A DNA stretch of 10,999 nt from Omnitrophica WOR_2 bacterium RIFCSPHIGHO2_02_FULL_52_10 (GTDB lineage: Bacteria; Omnitrophota; Gorgyraeia; Zapsychrales; Zapsychraceae): NCBI GenBank assembly GCA_001805655.1, contig MHGR01000010.1, forward strand, positions 1-10,999, read 5' to 3'. Of the stretch, positions 5,251 to 10,999 are shown one piece after another (within the stretch, counting starts at the first letter, position 1; each line of letters opens with the position of its first letter). Made by a program: the position numbers and the translations under genes. Under the pieces are notes generated by a model that was not told the DNA's origin, made no database searches, and saw only the letters and a program-made list of their open reading frames with translations.

Positions 5251-6531
5251 CTATTTTTCTGCTTTTCCCAAAATCCATTGATAAACCGGCACAACATTGA
5301 TATTCTTCCCGGAAATCTTGAGCTCTTCTTCATCGTCATCGGTCAAAAGAAGTCCGGTTTTAAGCTTCAACTCCTCCATAGCCTTAAGGAGCGCTTTGAT
5401 TTCTCTTTGCCTCGTTTTCTCTTTTTGCAAATTATCCGCGACTTGAATCAATTGTATATCCTTCCGCCCGGATTTGACCAAAAAGTCCACCTCAAGATTA
5501 TTTGTGGTCTTATAATAATAAACCTCTGGGAACCTCCTCCTCAATTCAAGAAAAACCAAATTCTCTAGAAACTTGCCCTTATTCTTGGAGAATTGAAAAG
5601 CGATCGACTCCGCCAAACCGTTGTCGATACAATAAATTTTTTTGAGGGCTACAAACTGCTCTTTCAAGGAATACGAAAACTTAGCTGTAAGGAATATCAA
5701 GTAGCTGTTTTCTAAGTAATCCGCATAGCGCTTGATGGTATTCATACTGCCCAGCCCAAGAACTTTTTTCAGATTGTTATAAGAAAACGTCCCGCCGACA
5801 TTACTCAAAAGATACAGTCCTAATTCGCGTAACGGTTTTACTTGCTTGATACCATATCTCGCCACTATATCTCGGTACAAAATATCTTCATAGACCCGTT
5901 TCAAAAGGGTTTGATCCTGATATTTCAAGTATTCGGGCATGCCCCCGTGCTTGAGGTATTCGGCAAAATGTTTTTTGAGCGCAGCCCTCTCTGTCGTTAG
6001 AGACAATCCGTTCTTGGACAACTGAAATCCTTTAAAGGAAAGATATTCTGTGAAAGAAAAGGGAAACAGCTCAATACTGACGTTCCTGCCGGACAATTTC
6101 GTACCAAGCTCTTTGCTCAGCAGGGAGGCATTCGAGCCTGTGATAAAAAATTTACAGCCCTTCCCCTGCATGCGCCGGACAAATACTTCCCACTGGAAAA
6201 CATTTTGAATTTCGTCGAAAAAGAAAACTTTTTTCTCGCCATAAAGCTCCAAAAAGACCTCATAAAGATCGTTGAAATCCTCAACATTAAAATCGATGAG
6301 TCGTTCATCTTCAAAGTTAAAATAATAAACGCCATTTTTATAAAAATCATCGATGACCTGGTTGAGCAAAGTCGACTTGCCGCAACGGCGAACGCCTGAG
6401 ACAACCACGGCGTGCGGCAAAGCCGCGTGGCGTAAAGCAACATCCAAGGCGGTCCTTGGAACGCCCCCACCCAAACCTTGGCGATCTTTTTCTTGCTCAA
6501 GAATAATTTCTTTTAATAAGGACTTCTGCAT
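5251..6531 (-). CDS. AAA ATPase with C-terminal DUF4143 domain
   Basis: This 426-aa protein belongs to the AAA_14 plus DUF4143 family. Numbered from the ATG at 6531, Walker A is GVRRCGKST (46-54), Walker B KVFFFDEIQN (101-110, Asp106/Glu107), and the sensor-like TGSNASLL is at 131-138. A SGRN motif at 147-150 may contribute the arginine finger. The C-terminal part has the DUF4143 pattern, including NLEVDFLV (345-352) followed by LIQV, which resembles a degraded restriction-endonuclease-like fold. Members of this abundant family are of uncertain function. The frame is open to 6591, but there TTG coincides with the -35 box and ATG 6585 lies before the predicted transcript start. ATG 6531 has AGGAG at 6535-6539 and is preferred; ATG 6546 is possible. 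The gene stands alone behind its own promoter. Confidence 0.85.
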   Translation of the reverse strand: MQKSLLKEIILEQEKDRQGLGGGVPRTALDVALRHAALPHAVVVSGVRRCGKSTLLNQVIDDFYKNGVYYFNFEDERLIDFNVEDFNDLYEVFLELYGEKKVFFFDEIQNVFQWEVFVRRMQGKGCKFFITGSNASLLSKELGTKLSGRNVSIELFPFSFTEYLSFKGFQLSKNGLSLTTERAALKKHFAEYLKHGGMPEYLKYQDQTLLKRVYEDILYRDIVARYGIKQVKPLRELGLYLLSNVGGTFSYNNLKKVLGLGSMNTIKRYADYLENSYLIFLTAKFSYSLKEQFVALKKIYCIDNGLAESIAFQFSKNKGKFLENLVFLELRRRFPEVYYYKTTNNLEVDFLVKSGRKDIQLIQVADNLQKEKTRQREIKALLKAMEELKLKTGLLLTDDDEEELKISGKNINVVPVYQWILGKAEK

Positions 6532-6562
6532 CTGCTCCTCTCGCATACTCACCACTGATGAG

Positions 6563-6591
6563 AGGATACCATAGATAGTTCTCATTGTCAA
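6563..6591 (-). promoter_or_regulatory. Consensus promoter of the DUF4143 ATPase gene
   Basis: On the minus strand a perfect -35 TTGACA (6586-6591), a 17-nt spacer, and a -10 TATCCT (6563-6568) preceded by TGG (extended -10). Predicted start is near 6556, only about 25 nt before the preferred ATG at 6531. Confidence 0.75.
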
Positions 6592-6601
6592 CGAGAACTA
6601 T
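6575..6601. promoter_or_regulatory. Operator-like perfect palindrome over the -35 box
   Basis: Arms ATAGTTCTC (6575-6583) and GAGAACTAT (6593-6601) are exact reverse complements separated by 9 nt. The -35 hexamer sits in the spacer. Arm centres are 18 bp apart, close to two helical turns, typical of a site for a dimeric repressor. No repressor gene is adjacent. The regulator is unknown. Confidence 0.6.
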
Positions 6602-6687
6602 TTGTTAAAGCTTTAATCGATCTTTGAAGTTCAAATCCCTCGATCCGAGGCAACGGATTCATACCCCTAACTCTTTGACCCCAAAAA
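6602..6687. other. Intergenic segment with two small palindromes
   Basis: No gene is seen here. It holds TTTGAA-g-TTCAAA (6623-6635) and CCTCG-atc-CGAGG (6638-6650). No T-run follows either, so they are not terminators. Nothing else can be supported. Confidence 0.4.
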
Positions 6688-6724
6688 GTTAAAAACCCCG
6701 ATGACTTTTGATCACCAGGGTTTT
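6688..6724 (-). terminator. Strong Rho-independent terminator ending the zinc-knuckle unit
   Basis: Minus-strand RNA forms a 13-bp stem between AAAACCCUGGUGA (6712-6724) and UCAUCGGGGUUUU (6692-6704) with two G-U pairs. The loop is 7 nt, and the 3' arm runs into a stretch of five U (6691-6695). It lies about 170 nt after the zinc-knuckle stop codon. Confidence 0.78.
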
Positions 6725-6890
6725 ATTGTAACTAATTGCGCTACAATAAGTTACATAAAACTGGGGTGGCTGGCTGAAGAAGATTCGAACCTGCCTGACA
6801 GCAGACGAGCCTGTTTGGTTGTAGCATAACCCCGCCTGTTCCTCTTGCCCTTAGCAACCGGTCTATTCCTTGCGCCGGTTGACGCCTCCT
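6725..6890 (-). other. Structured noncoding stretch: long 3' UTR or candidate small RNA
   Basis: Between the zinc-knuckle stop codon and the strong terminator there are about 165 nt without a credible ORF. On the minus strand it opens with AAAGGAGG directly after the stop codon, but no start codon follows at normal distance. Then comes a perfect 7-bp hairpin CAACCGG/CCGGTTG (6855-6861 with 6875-6881, 13-nt loop). A GGTTCGAATC segment at 6782-6791 looks like a tRNA T-loop but no cloverleaf closes around it. The stretch ends in a near-palindrome at 6727-6755. No known RNA family is recognised. A terminated, structured RNA is inferred from the terminator alone. Confidence 0.35.
6727..6755. repeat. 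29-bp near-perfect palindrome next to the terminator
   Basis: TGTAACT-a-ATTG, a 5-nt centre, then CAAT-a-AGTTACA. There are 11 paired positions per arm with one A-A mismatch. It lies 2 nt from the terminator stem. It could be a second hairpin of the same transcript end or a DNA-binding site. Confidence 0.6.
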
Positions 6891-7049
6891 TTAACGGCCG
6901 CTATCTTTTCGTTTTGAAAAGCATTCTTTGCAGTAAATCGGGCGGTCTCCCCTGGGCTTAAAAGGGACTTCACACTCTTTTTTGCAGTCCGAACAAACCG
7001 CTTTGTGCATCTCCCGCGGACCTCTGTCATATCCATCTTGAAAAGCCAT
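6891..7049 (-). CDS. Small CxxC-CxxC zinc-knuckle protein
   Basis: This 52-aa protein has Cys19-x2-Cys22 and Cys40-x2-Cys43, spaced for one structural zinc ion, in the context AVCSDCKKEC and IYCKECFSKRK. An extra Cys26 and the PFKPRGDRPIYC link are typical of a small zinc-ribbon-like family found as stand-alone proteins or tails in several uncultivated phyla. The rest is basic and short, so nucleic-acid or ribosome binding is plausible but not shown. The start is ATG 7049, because AAGGAGG (7054-7060) stands 4 nt before it. The upstream ATG at 7073 would bury this site inside the coding region. It follows the Arg/Gly-rich gene by 60 nt, probably in one transcript that ends at the strong terminator near 6690. 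Confidence 0.75.
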   Translation of the reverse strand: MAFQDGYDRGPREMHKAVCSDCKKECEVPFKPRGDRPIYCKECFSKRKDSGR

Positions 7050-7109
7050 GCTGCCTCCTTTTTTGGTACCCATCAGGATACCGGTTAACTCTGGTTATGC
7101 TTCCGTTGA

Positions 7110-7484
7110 TTATTGCTCTTTTCGCTTATGAAAAGAAAATTTCTTTTTTGGGCCAAACCTTCTTTTTTTACCGCCAAACCCTCGATGCTCATCTCCTTCG
7201 GGTTTTACAGAATGACGGCCGGGGCGAAGGTTCCTTTCTTGGAAATCTTCACCCTGGCCTCTCCTGCCGCGATAATTGTCCGAGCGGTAAGGCCGATTAA
7301 AAGAACGAAAAGGTTTTGAAAAAGACTTTTCCCTGAAAGGTTTTTCTTGAGACTGGCTGATCAAGATGTCAATTTTCCTCTCCAGAAAAGTCAATTGCTG
7401 CTGCATCATTTTGATTAATACAAGGACGTCAGACCCGGTTTGTTGGTGCGCTGAAAAATTGCCGCTTTTGAGTTGCTCAGTCAT
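7110..7484 (-). CDS. Small Arg/Gly/Lys-rich protein with N-terminal amphipathic helix
   Basis: This is a 124-aa protein. Residues 18-45 (VLVLIKMMQQQLTFLERKI and onwards) form a heptad-like helix suited to oligomerisation. Residues 48-124 are disordered and highly basic, with FRSFNRPYRSDNYRGRRGQG, repeated F/R/S/K patterns, and a final KKRRFGPKKKFSFHKRK cluster. Such tails usually bind RNA. No catalytic domain is visible and I cannot name a family. The ATG at 7484 has AAGAGGAAAG just upstream. A consensus -10 box about 90 nt upstream gives it its own promoter. The zinc-knuckle gene follows, so the two probably act together in RNA handling or ribosome biology (inference from composition and linkage). 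Confidence 0.65.
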   Translation of the reverse strand: MTEQLKSGNFSAHQQTGSDVLVLIKMMQQQLTFLERKIDILISQSQEKPFREKSFSKPFRSFNRPYRSDNYRGRRGQGEDFQERNLRPGRHSVKPEGDEHRGFGGKKRRFGPKKKFSFHKRKEQ

Positions 7485-7571
7485 CTTTCCTCTTTTCTTA
7501 ATAAATAGATTTTAAAAGGGTGAAGGTTGGAATCTGCGTGACGATTGCCGGCAGGCAGGCCATTTGGGAAC

Positions 7572-7577
7572 ATTATA
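7572..7577 (-). promoter_or_regulatory. Consensus -10 box upstream of the Arg/Gly-rich gene
   Basis: TATAAT on the minus strand, with predicted start near 7565 and a leader of about 80 nt. No good -35 is seen at 16-18 nt, so the promoter may need an activator or another sigma contact. The leader contains a GC palindrome TGCCGGCA near 7548. Confidence 0.45.
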
Positions 7578-7697
7578 GCTAAAAATTGGATAATTGCTCC
7601 ATTTTATTGTTTTATGACAAACCGAATATGAACGGAAATCCCGTGGTCGTGAGCGCGGTCTTGATTTTTCATTCACCCGCGGGGACTTTTAAAAGCC

Positions 7698-9596
7698 TTA
7701 TTGTCCTTTGATGCCTTCCAAATATTCCCAGTGTTCATACGCCTTAAGCAGTTCATCCATCACGGCAATGACCCTGATTTGGCTCCGGGCAATTTTTTCA
7801 GGATTACTCTTATAAACGGCTGCATCCTCTAATACAGCGCAAAGCTCTTCCTGTTCAGCTTCAAGTTCCTGAATTTTACCCGGCAGATTATCTAATTCCT
7901 TCTGTTCAGCAAAGCTCAATTTGCGCGGTTTTGCGGATTGAACAGCCTTATCTCTTGGTTTGGCATCCGTAAGCTGCGCCTTCGCCTGCGGCGCTGCCGC
8001 TGCCCGTTGCGCCAGCCAATCATCATACCCGCCGGGATAGGAATAAATTTCCCCTTTGCCTTCAAGCACGATCGTCGAAGTCACAACATTATTTAAGAAA
8101 GCGCGGTCGTGGCTGACCAAAACTACGGTGCCGGAATATTCCATGAGAAGCTCTTCCAACAATTCCTGGGTTTCAAGATCCAGATCATTTGTTGGCTCGT
8201 CCATAATCAAGAAATTCGACGGCTTCGTAAAAAGGCGGGCAAGAAAAAGGCGGTTTCTCTCTCCACCGGAGAGGACTTTGACCGGGGTCCGGGCGCGTTC
8301 CGGCGTAAAAAGAAAATCCTGCAAATATCCGATCACATGCCGGGGCTTGCCGTTGATCATAACGGTGTCGCCGGCACCTTGGACAACGTTTTCGATAATG
8401 GTTTTTTCATCATCCAATTGTTCGCGCAGCTGGTCATAATAAGCGATTTCCAAATTGGTCCCGCGCTTGATCGTTCCTTTATCCGCGGGCAGAGCCCCGG
8501 TCAGGATCCGCAGCAACGTCGTCTTCCCGCTGCCATTAGCGCCGATCACGCCGATCTTATCTCCCCGCATGATCTGGATGGAAAAATCGCGGACAATGCA
8601 GCGGTCTCCGTAGCTGAAACCTAAATGCATGGCCTTGATGACTTGTCTCCCGGAGATGTCAGACTCCTGCACGCTCATACGGACCTTGCCCGCGAGGTCG
8701 CGCTGGGCCCGTTTTTCTTCCCGCAAGCGTTCAAGGGCCTTGACCCGTCCTTCATTGCGCGTGCGCCGCGCCTTCACGCCTTTGCGGATCCACGCCTCTT
8801 CCTCGGCGAGCTTCCTGTCAAATTGAGAACGCTGGGCTTCTTCGATATCCAGCGCGACCTGCTTTCGCTCCAAAAAAGTCTGATAATCGCACGACCAACT
8901 GAATGTTTTTCCGCGGTCGAGCTCAATGATATGCGTTGCGATATGCGTCATGAACATGCGGTCGTGGGTTACAAAAAACAGCGTATACGGATAACTTTTC
9001 AAAAACCCTTCAAGCCAGTTGATGGTATCAATATCGAGATGGTTTGTCGGCTCATCCAATAGAAGGATTTCCGGCTTGATCACCAGGGCTTTCGCCAAGA
9101 GCGCGCGGCGCTTCTGCCCGCTGGATAAAGTTTCAAACTGGCTTTCTCCGTCAAGTTTCATTTGGGAAAGGACATCCTCAACTTCATTGTTGAGGTCCCA
9201 GCCATCGGTATGGTTCAATTCCTCCTGCAGACGGCCAAGCTCCCTCATCAGGGCCGGCGTATGTTCGCTGTGCAAACGGTGAGTGACGTGATGGTAATCG
9301 CTCAGCAATTTCGCGCGCCCGCCTAATCCGGCAAAGACCACATCAAACACCGTCCCCTGAATGTCATTAGGCACTTCCTGCGGCAAGTAACTGACCCTGG
9401 TCCCTTTTTGAGAAATAATTTCACCGCTGTTGATTTCAATCTGGCCCGTGATAACCTTCATCAGCGTCGATTTCCCTGAGCCGTTACGGCCTAACAGGGC
9501 GACCCTTTGGCCGAACTCCACATGCAGGGTTAGCTTATCAAAAACTAACGGCCCGCCAAACGCCAGGGAAATTTCCTGTAAACTGATTAATGCCAT
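7698..9596 (-). CDS. uup: ABC-F family ATPase, Uup type
   Basis: From ATG 9596 the protein is 632 aa, normal for Uup. It has two ABC domains and no membrane segments. First domain: Walker A GRNGSGKST (36-44), signature LSSGQKRR (157-164), Walker B ILLLDEPTNHLD (177-188), switch His211. A charged linker at about 240-305 contains EAWIRKGVKARRTRNEGRVKAL, a Uup hallmark. Second domain: GANGSGKTT (352-360), LSGGERNR (442-449), FLIMDEPTNDLD (462-473), His496. A C-terminal coiled-coil region covers 555-632. ABC-F proteins bind ribosomes; Uup is linked to ribosome function and to tolerance of branched DNA. All catalytic residues are present. The start was chosen because MALISLQ aligns with the family N-terminus. 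A GTG at 9659 overlaps the upstream stop (GTGA) and could add 21 residues by coupled translation. Confidence 0.88.
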   Translation of the reverse strand: MALISLQEISLAFGGPLVFDKLTLHVEFGQRVALLGRNGSGKSTLMKVITGQIEINSGEIISQKGTRVSYLPQEVPNDIQGTVFDVVFAGLGGRAKLLSDYHHVTHRLHSEHTPALMRELGRLQEELNHTDGWDLNNEVEDVLSQMKLDGESQFETLSSGQKRRALLAKALVIKPEILLLDEPTNHLDIDTINWLEGFLKSYPYTLFFVTHDRMFMTHIATHIIELDRGKTFSWSCDYQTFLERKQVALDIEEAQRSQFDRKLAEEEAWIRKGVKARRTRNEGRVKALERLREEKRAQRDLAGKVRMSVQESDISGRQVIKAMHLGFSYGDRCIVRDFSIQIMRGDKIGVIGANGSGKTTLLRILTGALPADKGTIKRGTNLEIAYYDQLREQLDDEKTIIENVVQGAGDTVMINGKPRHVIGYLQDFLFTPERARTPVKVLSGGERNRLFLARLFTKPSNFLIMDEPTNDLDLETQELLEELLMEYSGTVVLVSHDRAFLNNVVTSTIVLEGKGEIYSYPGGYDDWLAQRAAAAPQAKAQLTDAKPRDKAVQSAKPRKLSFAEQKELDNLPGKIQELEAEQEELCAVLEDAAVYKSNPEKIARSQIRVIAVMDELLKAYEHWEYLEGIKGQ

Positions 9597-9655
9597 AAAT
9601 TGATTTTCCGCTGCATGAAAATTAAATGCTTGTTGTTCACTGGCTTTCGGGCTGC

Positions 9656-10258
9656 TCACCGCATGCCGCTATCCATTAATATTTTAATCTTGGTTTCAAT
9701 CTGGTCTTTAATCTCTGTGCGGGAATGTTTCAAGCGCCGCAATGCTTCTCTAAACGCCCGGATGGCCTTTTGCTTTTCCCCGAGATTGAGGTAGGTATCA
9801 GCTAAATTCTCATAGGTAACGGCCCGGCCGGGGTCAAGTTCAAGGGCCTTTTCAAAATACAGGATCGCTTCTTGATGACGCCCGAGTTTATTTAAGCGCC
9901 ATCCTTTATTGTGATACACATTCGCGTAATCCGGCTCGGCCTCAATGCCTTTATCAAAATCGGCCAGGGCACGCCCTTCATCGCCCCCTAATTCAATAAT
10001 ACATAAAGCGCGGTCGTTATAAGCCGCTCCGTCGGAGGGATTATATTTGATGGCGAGATCTAAACAGTTGACCGCCGCCGCATAATCTTCATTGATGATC
10101 TCCCGTTGAGCTTTAAAGTACATGATCTCGCCCAATAGTTCCCGGCTCTGCGCGCCGTTTAAGCCTTCCTGGGCCAATTGCCGCGCCAAATCAAAATCGG
10201 CATACGTGATCGCGTCATCTAACTCTCGTCTTAATTTACAGAAATCAATGGTCTTCAT
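9656..10258 (-). CDS. Tetratricopeptide repeat (TPR) protein
   Basis: This is a 200-aa protein from ATG 10258. Four consecutive TPR units lie at about 43-76, 77-111, 112-145 and 146-179. They show the usual pattern, for example NVYHNKGWRLNKLGRHQEAILYFEKALELDP. A helical N-terminus (1-42) and a charged helical tail (180-200) flank them. There is no signal peptide or enzyme domain, so a cytoplasmic protein-interaction scaffold is likely. The frame is open to 10363, but that extension is basic and runs through the intergenic 51-bp repeat, so MKTIDFCKL is preferred although its ribosome site is poor. The stop codon overlaps a GTG or lies 59 nt before the ATG of the Uup-type gene, so the two are probably co-transcribed. 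Partner and role are unknown. Confidence 0.8.
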   Translation of the reverse strand: MKTIDFCKLRRELDDAITYADFDLARQLAQEGLNGAQSRELLGEIMYFKAQREIINEDYAAAVNCLDLAIKYNPSDGAAYNDRALCIIELGGDEGRALADFDKGIEAEPDYANVYHNKGWRLNKLGRHQEAILYFEKALELDPGRAVTYENLADTYLNLGEKQKAIRAFREALRRLKHSRTEIKDQIETKIKILMDSGMR

Positions 10259-10285
10259 AAAAATAATTCGGGTTACATTGCGCGT

Positions 10286-10316
10286 CCCCAAGAATGAACG
10301 GGCAGTCCCCTTGGGG
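10286..10316. repeat. Inverted repeat upstream of the TPR gene
   Basis: CCCCAAG (10286-10292) and CTTGGGG (10310-10316) are perfect complements around a 17-nt loop that carries GGGCAG. It sits 28 nt before the TPR start codon and could sequester the weak translation start (inference). Confidence 0.45.
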
Positions 10317-10351
10317 CCCCTTTTGCGGGAGATTTGGGCTGGAAACGAAAA

Positions 10352-10402
10352 TGGGGCAGCCATCCGCCGGCATCTGAGTTTCGGAGGACGCAGTCCCTGA
10401 TT
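10352..10402 (-). repeat. 51-bp intergenic repeat, copy 2
   Basis: Ungapped match to 5127-5177 at 41 of 51 positions, same orientation relative to the downstream gene. After CCCTGATT the AATCA half of the copy-1 hairpin reappears at 10410-10414. It is separated from GGGG by about 12 nt that form a near-palindrome (ATCAATAATTATCGAT). Two more GGGCAGTC-type strings flank it at 10300-10307 and 10426-10433. Confidence 0.7.
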
Positions 10403-10459
10403 TTCTCTGAATCAATAATTATCGATGGGGCAGTCACCCACCGTCTATTAAATAGCTGT

Positions 10460-10999
10460 TCAGCCAAGCTCCACCCCTTTTTCCTTGAGGACTTTTAATA
10501 AATAGTCGGCATGCTCCCTGCCCCTTTGCGGGAAATGATAGAGATCCAAGTAAAGCTGGAGATTGGAAACGACGGACAAGCCCTTTATTTCCTGTTTATG
10601 GAGAAAGACGGAATTCTTATAGTAGGGCCTGATAAAGCAGACATTACCGCCGTTTTTCAATTCTTTCAAATCCAGCGCCTGCCGGATTTCCAGAGAGATT
10701 TCTGTGAAACGGTCACTGTCCAGATAGCAGTAAGTCACCGGTGTATTGACATAACTGCTGATCAGATTGGCGCCGGTATGGAGCGTTAAGGCATATTTAT
10801 CGTCCCACTTCTTATTTTGGAGGAACGTCTTCATTTTTTTTAAGATATCATCTTCACTATAGTAAAGATGGCTTTCGTTGAGTTCAAAGGTGTAAACACG
10901 AAGCCACTCTTTAATCAAGCCCTCCCTGTCTGTAAGCCGGCTGTAAGCCTGCCTGCCGGAGGCGATCCCGCCCACATAGCCTTTTTTCCGCAATTCGGC
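10460..10999 (-). CDS. AbiEi-type antitoxin/transcriptional regulator (5' end outside window)
   Basis: The frame is open from the window edge to TGA at 10460, giving 179 visible residues with no proper start codon, so the N-terminus (expected winged helix) is missing. The visible part matches the C-terminal domain of the AbiEi antitoxin/regulator family (AbiEi_2-like). It has an ALTLHTGANLISSYV segment, a GGNVCFIRPYYKNSVFL segment, and the diagnostic VSNLQLYLDLYHFPQRGREHADYLL near the C-terminus. In type IV toxin-antitoxin systems AbiEi represses the operon and counters the nucleotidyltransferase toxin AbiEii, usually encoded just downstream. Here the downstream gene is a TPR protein, so no toxin partner is visible. 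It may be an orphan regulator, or the partner lies beyond the window. Confidence 0.7.
   Translation of the reverse strand, partial: AELRKKGYVGGIASGRQAYSRLTDREGLIKEWLRVYTFELNESHLYYSEDDILKKMKTFLQNKKWDDKYALTLHTGANLISSYVNTPVTYCYLDSDRFTEISLEIRQALDLKELKNGGNVCFIRPYYKNSVFLHKQEIKGLSVVSNLQLYLDLYHFPQRGREHADYLLKVLKEKGVELG

Noticed and set aside
5075-5278. Minus-strand 67-aa frame sharing CVLR with a frame at 10273-10467
   Set aside because: The similarity comes from the two copies of the 51-bp intergenic repeat; third-base and non-synonymous changes are mixed, and both frames overlap better-supported genes.
6629-6641. Plus-strand GTTCAAATCCCTC resembling a tRNA T-arm, considered as an attachment-site remnant
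   Set aside because: The 5' half of the T-stem is absent and no second copy or integrase is in the window; chance is sufficient.
6777-6860. Possible minus-strand tRNA, suggested by GGTTCGAATC and a nearby CCA
   Set aside because: The T-stem pairs poorly, the acceptor stem has no 5' partner, and no anticodon or D arm can be folded around it.
8109-8624. Plus-strand 171-aa frame and neighbours at 8056 and 8625
   Set aside because: Antisense to the Uup-type ABC-F gene, whose two complete ATPase domains are certain.
1-10999. CRISPR array, insertion sequence or prophage
   Set aside because: No regularly spaced repeats, transposase, integrase or phage structural gene was seen; the only dispersed repeat is the two-copy 51-bp element.

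Overview
All recognisable genes in this window lie on the minus strand, so the layout below runs from high to low coordinates. The base composition is mixed, at moderate GC. The gene set is a Tad/Flp-type prepilin-like protein carrying a metallopeptidase motif, a PEPCK/HPr-kinase-like ATPase, a DUF486 membrane protein, an exported DUF3617 protein, a DUF4143 AAA ATPase, and a small zinc-knuckle protein beside an Arg/Gly-rich protein. This suggests an uncultivated Gram-negative-type bacterium, perhaps a candidate phylum such as Omnitrophota. That placement is an inference from gene flavour; there is no rRNA or marker gene here to fix it.

Right part (about 7.7-11.0 kb): a 5'-truncated AbiEi-type antitoxin/regulator, then a 200-bp spacer rich in inverted repeats with one copy of a 51-bp repeat, then a four-repeat TPR protein closely linked to a Uup-type ABC-F ATPase.

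Middle (about 4.4-7.6 kb): an Arg/Gly-rich small protein and a CxxC-CxxC zinc-knuckle protein form a two-gene unit. It starts behind a consensus -10 box and ends in a strong terminator after about 165 nt of structured noncoding sequence. Next is a DUF4143 AAA ATPase, whose -35 box sits inside a perfect 9-bp-arm palindrome. After the second copy of the 51-bp repeat comes an exported Met-rich DUF3617 protein with its own terminator.

Left part (1-4.4 kb): a DUF486 membrane protein and a 585-aa ATPase with a PEPCK/HPr-kinase-like C-terminal half. These are followed by a single short-form CHR (chromate transporter) subunit and a small membrane-protein gene that looks broken by a nonsense codon and a frameshift. 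Last is a gene running off the window: an Flp-type prepilin leader, a long Gly-rich linker, and a C-terminal domain with an HExxH zinc-protease motif.

The genes do not form one pathway; most are short transcription units separated by terminators or structured spacers. The points most worth a second look are the pilin-metallopeptidase architecture, the paired 51-bp intergenic repeat, the self-palindromic promoter of the DUF4143 gene, and the structured RNA downstream of the zinc-knuckle gene.
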